Below, one piece after another: positions 25,336 to 33,162 of a stretch of DNA of 44,184 nt. A program made the position numbers and the translations under genes. The first letter of the stretch is position 1; the number at the start of each line of letters is the position of its first letter. The DNA is from Planctomycetaceae bacterium. GTDB taxonomy: Bacteria; Planctomycetota; Planctomycetia; Pirellulales; Pirellulaceae. The stretch is from the NCBI GenBank assembly GCA_002726515.1, contig PBTE01000138.1, positions 1 to 44,184 of the forward strand, read 5' to 3'. Under the pieces are notes generated by a model. That model was not told where the DNA came from. It made no database searches and saw only the letters and a list, made by a program, of their open reading frames with translations.

Positions 25336-27107
25336 TGAGCTTGCGCCTGGCAGATGTTGACTCCTGGCTGCGCGTCTTGCGCACGACAAGGTATCTGCGC
25401 AGTTCTCAGATTGCCTATCGGTTGCGACGTGTGGCATGTCGCGCGATACCGTTCGCCAGTGGCAAGCGCCGGTCGCGCCACAGCGACTCGGCCACTTTGC
25501 ACCAGCCCGTTGGTGCCTTGCCGTCCGTTCCGCTGTTCGGAAGAGGCTGTCTGCAAGGCGCCGGGCTGGTTGAAGAACTGCGTCGAGGAAAGTTGAGCCT
25601 TGTCAATCAGACTCTTCCGCTGCTCGCGGATGAGCCGGACTGGCGACTCGGCCATCAGACTGAGAACCGTCTTTGGGCGATCACGCTTCATTACCACGCT
25701 TGGCTGTTTGAGCTGTCGCAGTTGGTTGGATCTCACCAAGTCCTCAACAACCCGGCGGATACGTTACTCCGGTCGTTCCTGCAGCAGTGGCTGCGGGGCT
25801 GCCGTTTGGGAAGGCCGGGCGTCGAAGCACTCGCCTGGAATTCCTACTCCATTGCCACCAGATTGGGATGGTGGGCGAGGCTCTGGCACGGCTTGGGTAG
25901 CTCGTTTTGGAAGCAGTCTCCGGAGCTGGAACGAGAGTTCTTGCAGAGCATGCATTTGCAGGCGACACAGCTCGAATATAATCTCGAATGGGACTTGCGT
26001 GCGAATCATTTGTTACGCGACGCGGTGGGGCTCGCTTGGGCAGGACGGTTCTTTGCGGGGCGCGAGGCCGACCGTTGGATGCGGACCGCAACACGATTAG
26101 CGATCGCCCAGGCGGACGAGCAGATGCTGACCGACGGCGGGCATTTTGAACGCAGCCCGTTCTATCACCTTGAGGTGATGGACGATTTGCTGTCGCTGGC
26201 GTTGCTGTTAAAAGGCAAAGCGGCTCGCGAGAAGATGCGTCAAACGTGGCGGCAGGCAGCTGACTATGTGTGTTGGCTGCGACATCCCGATGGGCGGGTT
26301 GCTCAGTTCAACGACGGCGCGGCCGCTTCAGTGGAAGAGCATGTTCGACTTGGCTCAGCCATTGGCATTGAACTCGATCTCGCCCCGCGGCGAGGTGGAC
26401 GGAATTTCGCGGACTCGGGCGTTGTCGTCTGGCACGACAAACAGTGGTCGCTCGTCTTCGACGTGGGGCAGATTGGGCCAGACTACCAGCCAGCCCACGC
26501 GCATGCCGATACGCTGACTGTGGAGTGTTCGTTCGCGGGCGAACGGTTGTTCGTCGATCCCGGCTGCCACAGCTATGACCATGACGAACGACGCCGTTAC
26601 GATCGCTCGACCGATGCGCACAACACAGTCTGCATCGACGGGACGGACTCCAGCGAAATGTGGCATATCTTTCGCGTGGGACGCCGGGCTCGACCGATGG
26701 AAGTGCACGTCGATATTCAGGCCGATCGATTGTCCGCCGCTGCGGCCCATGACGGTTATCGCCACTTGCCAGGGAAGCCTAATCACCATCGGGCCATACA
26801 GGTTGCGGAGCACGGCCCGTTGCAAGTACATGATCGCATCAGCGGTGCCGGCGAGCACCATGCGCAAGGCGGTTGGCTGCTCGCTGCAGCTTGGAATGCC
26901 ACGTCGATAGAGAAGGGTTGGCGGTTGACCCGTGACCTGCTCTGTGTGGAAGTGACCGTTGACTCGGACAAGCCGCTGAACTTCTCGATTGTTCAAGCGA
27001 ACTATCATCCCGAGTACGGCATTGAAGTCGCCACGCAACGGCTTCAGTGGAAGTATGAGGGCTCGCTGCCGCTGGAGGTTCGCTGCACGGTAGCTAGTGT
27101 TTCTTGA
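25335..27107 (+). CDS. Heparinase II/III-family protein
   Basis: Protein of 590 residues. The first ~330 residues are helical (alpha-toroid type, with many Trp and Leu). The C-terminal part is the heparinase II/III-like beta domain, with PAHAHADTLTVECSFAGE near 388 and DAHNTVCIDGTDSSEMW shortly after. No signal peptide is evident, so it probably acts in the cytoplasm or on the inner-leaflet lipid-linked sugar. Family members are lyases of uronic-acid polysaccharides; paralogs in surface-sugar loci may be editing or processing enzymes. It starts at the TAATG junction with the bi-domain gene. Confidence 0.83.
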   Translation: MSLRLADVDSWLRVLRTTRYLRSSQIAYRLRRVACRAIPFASGKRRSRHSDSATLHQPVGALPSVPLFGRGCLQGAGLVEELRRGKLSLVNQTLPLLADEPDWRLGHQTENRLWAITLHYHAWLFELSQLVGSHQVLNNPADTLLRSFLQQWLRGCRLGRPGVEALAWNSYSIATRLGWWARLWHGLGSSFWKQSPELEREFLQSMHLQATQLEYNLEWDLRANHLLRDAVGLAWAGRFFAGREADRWMRTATRLAIAQADEQMLTDGGHFERSPFYHLEVMDDLLSLALLLKGKAAREKMRQTWRQAADYVCWLRHPDGRVAQFNDGAAASVEEHVRLGSAIGIELDLAPRRGGRNFADSGVVVWHDKQWSLVFDVGQIGPDYQPAHAHADTLTVECSFAGERLFVDPGCHSYDHDERRRYDRSTDAHNTVCIDGTDSSEMWHIFRVGRRARPMEVHVDIQADRLSAAAAHDGYRHLPGKPNHHRAIQVAEHGPLQVHDRISGAGEHHAQGGWLLAAAWNATSIEKGWRLTRDLLCVEVTVDSDKPLNFSIVQANYHPEYGIEVATQRLQWKYEGSLPLEVRCTVASVS

Positions 27108-27128
27108 AGACCTCAAGGATGGGGACGA

Positions 27129-28412
27129 ATGCACATTTTGTTTCTAACGCCGAACTTTCCGCCGGAAGTCAACGCCGGGGCGACTCGTCAGTATGAGCAT
27201 TGCCGCCGGTGGGTGGCTGCTGGTCACCGGGTAACGGTGATCACTCCCGCGCCGAATTGGCCGACGGGCGAAGTCTACGCGGGGTACGAGAATCGCTGGA
27301 AAAGTGTTGAGAATCTCGACGGCGTTCGCGTCGTTCGCGTGTGGACGCTCGTGACCGCGAACCAGGGCTTTTTGTTACGGACGTTCAGCTTTGTCAGCTA
27401 TATGTTGCGAGCCGCCCTTTGTGCGTGCTTTACTCGTAACGTTGACGTGCTGGTGGCGACTTCGCCGCACTTCTTCGCCGGGCTGTCGGGAACGCTGACG
27501 CGGATGATCACCCGCCGTCCCTTTGTGTTGGAGATTCGCGACATCTGGCCCGAGTCGGTCGTGGCCGTGGGAGCCATGCGGCGGTCACTCGTGATCCGCT
27601 CGCTGGAATGGCTTGAACGACAGATGTACGCCTCGGCCACGCACATCGTGGCGGTCGGCGACGGCTATCGCGATAAGTTGTTAGAACGTGGTGTTCCCCG
27701 CGGAAAGATCTCGGTCGTCACCAACGGCGTCGATGTCGAGTCGCGTCCACCTGGTCCCGCCAGTGAAGAGCTGCGTCAGTACTGGAACAGCGACGGCAAA
27801 TTCGTTTGTGCTTACGTCGGCACGGTCGGCATGGCCCATGGGCTGCAAGTCGTTGTGGACGCAGCCACCAAACTAGCTGCCCAAGGGCGAGACGATGTTG
27901 TGTTTTGGATTGTGGGCGACGGAGCCGAGCGCGCGAAACTGGAGGAAGAGGCTCGCCGCCGTGGGCTGACCAACATCCGCTTCTTCGGCCTGGTGTCGAA
28001 GCAAGATGTGGCGCACTATGTCGCGCGGGCCAATGCCTGCCTCGTCCACCTGCGCGGCACGGAACTGTTTGGCACAGTCATTCCCTCGAAGATCTTCGAG
28101 ATCATGGAAGCCCAGACACCCATCATCATGGGAGTCCAAGGAGAAGCTTGCGACATCGTGGTCAACAACAACGCCGGTGTCGAGATGACTCCAGACAGTG
28201 CCGATTCGCTCCTTAACTGCATCAACGTCGTTGCGTCAGCCCCGGAGCGTTATCGATGTGGCCGCGACTTCATCGTGCAGTTTTACAATCGTGACTCGTT
28301 AGCCCACGGTATGCTGGAAATCTTGAAAAAGCATGGGCGGCGCGAAGAGTTGATCACGGACATCGTTGCTAACGAAGACGAGGCGGCCGCCGACTTTCGT
28401 CGTGCTGCCTGA
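27129..28412 (+). CDS. Glycosyltransferase family 4, WbuB-like
   Basis: GT-B transferase of 427 residues. The start MHILFLTPNFPPEVNAGATR and the VITPAPNWPTGEVYAGYENR segment are those of WbuB-type enzymes. FVLEIRDIWPESVVAVGAM and VVTNGVDVESR follow. The C-terminal domain carries FWIVGDGAERAKLEEEARR and IPSKIFEIMEAQTPIIMGV. It probably adds an early sugar to the lipid carrier, since the SDR and initiating transferase genes follow. AAGGATGGGG precedes the ATG. It ends in RAA. Confidence 0.9.
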   Translation: MHILFLTPNFPPEVNAGATRQYEHCRRWVAAGHRVTVITPAPNWPTGEVYAGYENRWKSVENLDGVRVVRVWTLVTANQGFLLRTFSFVSYMLRAALCACFTRNVDVLVATSPHFFAGLSGTLTRMITRRPFVLEIRDIWPESVVAVGAMRRSLVIRSLEWLERQMYASATHIVAVGDGYRDKLLERGVPRGKISVVTNGVDVESRPPGPASEELRQYWNSDGKFVCAYVGTVGMAHGLQVVVDAATKLAAQGRDDVVFWIVGDGAERAKLEEEARRRGLTNIRFFGLVSKQDVAHYVARANACLVHLRGTELFGTVIPSKIFEIMEAQTPIIMGVQGEACDIVVNNNAGVEMTPDSADSLLNCINVVASAPERYRCGRDFIVQFYNRDSLAHGMLEILKKHGRREELITDIVANEDEAAADFRRAA

Positions 28413-28442
28413 AGAGGTCACCAACATGAATGGAGGCGTTCC

Positions 28443-29441
28443 ATGCGAGTCTTAGTCACGGGTGCCAACGGGTTCGTGGGAGCGGCTTTATGTCGAACCC
28501 TCTTGGCAGAGAACCTCACGGTTCTCGGCGTACTTCGTTCGGCCAGCAGAAACGGTGACCTACCCGTCGGAGTTCAACCGGTTGTCGTGGAATCGCTGAA
28601 TGACCTGCCAGCGAACGAGCCGACGATCGGACCACTAGATTGTGTCGTTCATCTGGCGGCTCGCGTGCATCAGATGCAAGACAAGGCCGCGGATCCGCTG
28701 GCTGCCTTTCGTGAGGTGAATACACAGGCAACCGCGAGTCTTGCTCGCTGGGCCGTGCGACAGGGCGTGCGGAGGTTTGTCTTTCTCAGTTCCATCAAGG
28801 TCAACGGTGAAGGGCAGAGCCGCGCCGAGACACCCCACGTTTACACGGAGCAAAACCCGGTAGCGCCAGGAGATCCCTATGGAATTAGCAAATGGGAAGC
28901 CGAGATGGAGCTGCAACAGATCGCGGCCGAAACTGCTCTCGAGACGGTCATTCTGAGGCCAACACTGGTTTACGGCCCGGAAGTCAAAGCCAACTTCCGT
29001 CAACTGTTGCGGTTAACGAGTGCCGGCTTGCCATTGCCGCTGGGGCGTCTGAACAATGTCCGCAGCCTGATTTATCTGGGTAACCTGGTGGACGCGATTC
29101 GCGTTTGCCTCGCGCATCCACAGGCCGCGGGGGAAACATTCTTGGTCAGCGATGGTAGCGATCTTTCCACCTCCCGTTTGATTCACGAACTGGCGATCGC
29201 GCTAGGATGTTCCACCAGGTTGTTTCCATTTTCGCCAGTCTGGCTGGAACGTCTCGGCCGCGTGAGCGGCAAGTCATCCGTCATGCAGCGATTGCTTGGC
29301 ACGTTACACGTCGATAGTCGCAAGATTCGCCAGACGCTGGACTGGCAGCCGCCATACACTGTGCAGCAAGGATTGCGGGCCACGGCGGACTGGTATCAGC
29401 AGTTTAATTCCGACTTGCGGTTGGCGAGGCGCGCGGCATGA
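28443..29441 (+). CDS. NAD-dependent SDR epimerase/4-ketoreductase, WbpV/WreQ-like
   Basis: Extended SDR of 332 residues with MRVLVTGANGFVGAALCRTL and the pair FLSSIKVNGE / YGISKWEAEMELQ. LRPTLVYGPEVKANFRQLL and PLGRLNNVRSLIYLGNLVDA are typical of the WbpV/WreQ-like proteins that lie next to initiating transferases. The known role of that group is reduction of a UDP-4-keto-6-deoxy-HexNAc to give UDP-QuiNAc or a related sugar, which would be the first sugar of the unit. 4-epimerisation is the alternative. GGAGGC precedes the ATG. It ends in RAA. Confidence 0.8.
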   Translation: MRVLVTGANGFVGAALCRTLLAENLTVLGVLRSASRNGDLPVGVQPVVVESLNDLPANEPTIGPLDCVVHLAARVHQMQDKAADPLAAFREVNTQATASLARWAVRQGVRRFVFLSSIKVNGEGQSRAETPHVYTEQNPVAPGDPYGISKWEAEMELQQIAAETALETVILRPTLVYGPEVKANFRQLLRLTSAGLPLPLGRLNNVRSLIYLGNLVDAIRVCLAHPQAAGETFLVSDGSDLSTSRLIHELAIALGCSTRLFPFSPVWLERLGRVSGKSSVMQRLLGTLHVDSRKIRQTLDWQPPYTVQQGLRATADWYQQFNSDLRLARRAA

Positions 29442-29481
29442 GTAAGAAGATTCGTTTTCCGACAAACTGAGGGGTTCACCA

Positions 29482-30096
29482 ATGAAAAGGTTCTTTGACA
29501 TCGTCGTCTCTGTTATGGCAGTCCTTGTCTTCTCAGTTCCGATGCTGATCGTGGCTCTCCTCGTCAAGTTGACTTCGAAAGGCCCGGCGTTGTACTGGTC
29601 GGACCGAGTCGGTTATGACAATCAGATAATTCGCATGCCCAAATTCCGTACGATGCGAATTGAGACTCCCCAGGTCGCCACTCATCTGCTCACGCAATCC
29701 AAAGGTTGGCTGACACCGATCGGACCTTTTCTGCGGAAGACAAGCCTCGACGAGTTGCCGCAACTCTGGTCCATATTCGTTGGGGACATGAGTCTCGTCG
29801 GACCACGTCCGGCCCTCTTCAACCAGGACGACTTGATTAGCCTGCGAACCGTCCACGGCGTACATCGCTTGGTGCCGGGGTTGACGGGATGGGCCCAAAT
29901 CAATGGTCGTGATGAGCTGGCTATTCTGGACAAGGTCGAGTTCGACGTGTACTACTTGGAGCATCAGTCGTTTCTGTTCGACCTGAGAATCCTTTTCGCC
30001 ACTTTCGTGAAAGTGCTGCGGCGAGATGGCATTAGGCAGGTCGGTGACCACGCAGAACTGACGCCGCACGCTGCGGAATCGAAGCGGGCGGCTTAG
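29482..30096 (+). CDS. PglC-type monotopic phosphoglycosyl transferase (initiating sugar transferase)
   Basis: Small enzyme of 204 residues that transfers a sugar-1-phosphate to undecaprenyl phosphate, the first step of repeat-unit assembly. It has a single N-terminal re-entrant hydrophobic helix (about residues 8-32), then [20 protein letters not shown] with the catalytic Asp-Glu pair, [12 protein letters not shown] and [12 protein letters not shown]. It is the compact PglC form, without the extra helices of WbaP. It is the last gene of the + arm and ends in KRAA. Confidence 0.93.
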   Translation: MKRFFDIVVSVMAVLVFSVPMLIVALLVKLTSKGPALYWSDRVGYDNQIIRMPKFRTMRIETPQVATHLLTQSKGWLTPIGPFLRKTSLDELPQLWSIFVGDMSLVGPRPALFNQDDLISLRTVHGVHRLVPGLTGWAQINGRDELAILDKVEFDVYYLEHQSFLFDLRILFATFVKVLRRDGIRQVGDHAELTPHAAESKRAA

Positions 30097-30384
30097 CGAA
30101 TCACGCCGAGTTAACTGTGTTTGGTTCGCAGCGAGCACCTCAAGGATATGCTTGCTCAGGCGATCACCGACTTCGAAACACTCTGTGCGGCGTTCTCGCT
30201 TTTTCTCTCCGCTGACTTCGCAAACGCAATAAGTCTCGTTGTTTACCTAAACGTAGTCCAAACATATCGAGAGGTTTCTAAAGCACACTGCGTTTGGAGC
30301 GCCATCTGAACTCTGGGAACTCGTGGATCAGTTTTGTGTTTTGTGGGCAGCGTTCCAGGGACCGCCCAGCTACCTGATCCGTGC
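30097..30384. other. Convergence spacer between the two arms
   Basis: No gene is supported. A 62-codon frame (30121-30309) has no ribosome-binding site or recognisable motif. I do not see a convincing terminator hairpin for either arm, although a T-rich patch lies near 30200. Before the IS66 insertion the two arms would have ended about 270 bases apart. Confidence 0.5.
30374..30384. repeat. Left direct repeat at the IS66 insertion
   Basis: CTGATCCGTGC is repeated at 33167-33177, directly outside the two element tips. It is 11 bases, longer than the 8 usual for IS66. Three further outward bases (TAC) also match because the right tip of the element reads TAC. Confidence 0.85.
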
Positions 30385-30452
30385 GTAAGCGTTCACGAGC
30401 ACCGTAGCGAGGATGGGGTTGACTGGGTGTGTCGTCGTCGTCGGTGAGCGGT

Positions 30453-32231
30453 TTAGCGGTTGCGGGTGGCGCGGCGGGTGGCGCGGGTGTTTTGTTTGCG
30501 TTCGCGGCGATCGACTCGCTCCTCGATTCGGTATTGCCGGATGAATTCCGCATGACCAGATGCCCAGTTCCACGGTAAGAGTTGTTCGTAGTCGGTCAGG
30601 CCGTCCAGGAGTTGGTCCAGCACATCTTTCACGTACGCCCACACGTCCAAGTCGTTGCGCAACGCACTGCTCACCAGCGTCATAAAGCCTGCCGAGCGTT
30701 CGCCGCCCGCCAAGCTCCCCGCGAACAACCAGTTCTTGCGACCCACCGCCACTTGCTTCATCAATTGCTCCGTCAGGTTGTTGTCGATCGGGATGCGACC
30801 GTCGCTCAGATAACGCTGAAGCTCCACAAAGTGATTGCGGAGGTATTGCAACGCCTTGCCGAAATCACTCTTCGGTAAAATCACTTGCGTCGTGCGATGT
30901 TGCACTTCGTCCAGCCAGCATGCGAGCTCGTTCCAAATCGGCTTCGCTTCGCGCTGTCGTAACGCGAGCCGCTCGTCGATCGATAACTGCTGGCCGCGAT
31001 CTTCGATGTCGTAAAGTTGATGGTACCAACGAAGCACTCGCGCCGCGTCCGCCGGATACGCCGACGACTCGCGCACCTTGCGACGCGCGTGACTGTTACA
31101 CGCCGACCGCACAATCGCGTCGCCCGATGCGAGGGCAATCGATTCAAAGCCCGACCAACAATCTCCCAGCAAGTTTCCTTGGTAATTCGCGAAGAATAAT
31201 TCCGGGCCGTCTCGATGCCGGCTGACCGTAAAGTCGAACACGTTCAGCGGAATCGTCATGCCGCGATAAGCCCACATCTTGGCTTGGATGCTCGACTTGT
31301 TTTGTTCGATCGCACGGCTGAACACTTCGTGAATCCGCCGCTGTTTTGAGTCGGAAAGGTCGAACGTCGGCAGCACTTTCGGATACAGCAGTGTCACGCT
31401 CGTGTCGTCACAACCGACCACCGGATCACATTGCACTTGCGTTTTGAAAAAGTCCAGCAGCGGTTCGATCACGAAGTGGCATTGCGAAAGGAGGTTGCAT
31501 TGCGTGCTCCGCGACGGCGTCCATCCACTGCCCGCGAAGTAATCCTGCAACCGATACAGCGGCAGATGATAACCGTATTTGCCGGTGATGATTTCGGCGG
31601 CGATGCTCGAATCGTACTTGTTGCCTTCCACGAGGGATGTCGGGCGTTCGGGCGATTCGATGCCGCACAACGGCTGGCCTTCGCAAGCGTACTTCGGATA
31701 GATGGTGACGCGGACTTTCAGCTTCGGCCGCTCGAACTCCAGCGTTTCGGTCCTGTCCCACATCGATTCCGGAAGCAGCGTCCACTGGCCGTGCGTCGGA
31801 CACGACTTCAAATCGTCGGGAACTTCGGCAGTCACTTCGTAACGCGGCAAGTGTTCCGGCAGACTTTCGTCGCGCTCTTGGCGAGGCTTGCGACGTTTGT
31901 GTTCGGGGATCGTCTGCTCGAGATCCTCCACCGCATCGGCCAAGCCGTTCGCTGCGTCCGCCGCTTCGTCCGTGTCGCCCAAGTCCAATCGCAGCTGGTT
32001 GGGGTCGTCGATGTAACGTTCGCTGCGATTGCCGAAACGTTGTTGCAGCAGTTTATTGTAAGCCAGTTGCAGCTCGGCGTGCTCTTGCGAAAGCTTCTCG
32101 AACTGCTGCGTTTGTTCTTGACGTTGGATGTCTTGTTCGCGAAGTTGCTGGTGCTGATCGTTGAGCAACGTCTGGCAGGATGCCAAGTCGTCGGGGATCA
32201 CAATGTCAGCTTGTGTGTCCATGTCCAACAA
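30453..32231 (-). CDS. tnpC: IS66 transposase TnpC
   Basis: DDE transposase of 592 residues. The N-terminal ~110 residues form a coiled-coil rich in Gln and Leu. A cysteine-containing segment follows, then the catalytic core: VVGCDDTSVTLLYP supplies the first Asp, and IPIDNNLTEQLMKQVAVG with GRKNWLFAGSLAGG forms the conserved C-terminal block with the glutamate. No stop or frameshift is seen. The Arg-rich tail ends 68 bases from the left tip of the element. A start at 32222 is an alternative. Confidence 0.95.
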   Translation of the reverse strand: MLDMDTQADIVIPDDLASCQTLLNDQHQQLREQDIQRQEQTQQFEKLSQEHAELQLAYNKLLQQRFGNRSERYIDDPNQLRLDLGDTDEAADAANGLADAVEDLEQTIPEHKRRKPRQERDESLPEHLPRYEVTAEVPDDLKSCPTHGQWTLLPESMWDRTETLEFERPKLKVRVTIYPKYACEGQPLCGIESPERPTSLVEGNKYDSSIAAEIITGKYGYHLPLYRLQDYFAGSGWTPSRSTQCNLLSQCHFVIEPLLDFFKTQVQCDPVVGCDDTSVTLLYPKVLPTFDLSDSKQRRIHEVFSRAIEQNKSSIQAKMWAYRGMTIPLNVFDFTVSRHRDGPELFFANYQGNLLGDCWSGFESIALASGDAIVRSACNSHARRKVRESSAYPADAARVLRWYHQLYDIEDRGQQLSIDERLALRQREAKPIWNELACWLDEVQHRTTQVILPKSDFGKALQYLRNHFVELQRYLSDGRIPIDNNLTEQLMKQVAVGRKNWLFAGSLAGGERSAGFMTLVSSALRNDLDVWAYVKDVLDQLLDGLTDYEQLLPWNWASGHAEFIRQYRIEERVDRRERKQNTRATRRATRNR

Positions 32232-32309
32232 GGATACGTATTCTTGTCAGGCTAGCAAGCCCAATCGGCAACGTTTTTTGAAAAAGCAAGGATGAACCAA
32301 ACGATCGCT

Positions 32310-32669
32310 TCACGCGGCTCGGTCGTCGAACCGTTTGCGTCGTTGGCCGGAAGCTTCCAGCGACACGCCGGCCAGCAACATCGACAATTGAGTCGCGTCG
32401 ATTTGCAAACGACAAGCATCGTCTTTGGGAACGAACGCTTCAAACGTGCCTGCTTCAAGCAGTCGATAGTACAACCAGAAGCCACCGCCGTCGAAATGCA
32501 ACATCTTCATGCGGTCGCGGCGGCGATTGACAAACAGAAACAAGCTGCCGTCGGTGGGATCGGCTTGGAATTGGTCGCGGATGATCCCGCTGAGGCCGTT
32601 GAAACCTTTGCGCATGTCGGTCGGTTGCGTGTAGGCATAGATCTTGATGTGACTGCCAACGTTCAACAT
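32310..32669 (-). CDS. tnpB: IS66 accessory protein TnpB
   Basis: Small protein of 119 residues, usual for IS66 Orf2. IKIYAYTQPTDMRKGFNGLS and LFLFVNRRRDRMKMLHFDGG are signature segments of the family. It is needed with TnpA for IS66 transposition, though its exact role is not settled. The start overlaps the end of tnpA, which is normal for the element. Confidence 0.96.
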   Translation of the reverse strand: MLNVGSHIKIYAYTQPTDMRKGFNGLSGIIRDQFQADPTDGSLFLFVNRRRDRMKMLHFDGGGFWLYYRLLEAGTFEAFVPKDDACRLQIDATQLSMLLAGVSLEASGQRRKRFDDRAA

Positions 32670-33076
32670 GATTCGGCCTGCGTAGCTGCTGTTTCGGCGG
32701 CCGTGTTTTCGGCGACCGCGTTTTCGGCCCCCAGCAATTCACGGATAACGGTCTGGATGGTTGGCGAATGATCGGCCACCTGAATCTGACTTCCGTTGGG
32801 CAAGCTGACGGTCAACACGGTTTGCCAGGTACTGCAACCGCCGCCTAGTTGCACGGCATGAAACGCTGACCGTTTGTCGGCTGCACATCGACCGTCTTCG
32901 TCTCTAGCCGTACCGGTCGGCTGCGTGTTGGAAGGCTGCCTGTTTAGCTGACGTTTCCATTTGTAGAACGACGCGATGGAAACGCCTTCGGCTTGACAAA
33001 ACTGCGCGACCGTGCAATTTGCATTTTGAAATCGCAGCAAGCGGTCGGTCCATTTGATTCTCGTAGCTTCTCGCAT
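32663..33076 (-). CDS. tnpA: IS66 accessory protein TnpA (helix-turn-helix)
   Basis: DNA-binding protein of 137 residues. The N-terminal helix-turn-helix reads FQNANCTVAQFCQAEGVSIA followed by SFYKWKRQL, the typical IS66 OrfA pattern. I chose ATG 33076, which has GAGGAG upstream and begins MREATRIKW; the frame stays open further back to 33124. It ends inside tnpB by a 7-base overlap. Confidence 0.9.
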   Translation of the reverse strand: MREATRIKWTDRLLRFQNANCTVAQFCQAEGVSIASFYKWKRQLNRQPSNTQPTGTARDEDGRCAADKRSAFHAVQLGGGCSTWQTVLTVSLPNGSQIQVADHSPTIQTVIRELLGAENAVAENTAAETAATQAESC

Positions 33077-33162
33077 CCTGATCGTCTCCTCGCCGCAGCG
33101 TGCCTGCAGCCGAAAGAAACCCACACCCTACCACCAGCGCCTACAACCGTGCTGGTGAACGC

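Noticed and set aside
30121..30309. 62-codon ORF in the convergence spacer
   Set aside because: TTG start, no ribosome-binding site and no recognisable motif.
31431..32255. 274-codon + strand ORF across the IS66 transposase
   Set aside because: Antisense shadow of tnpC, whose DDE motifs are clear on the other strand.
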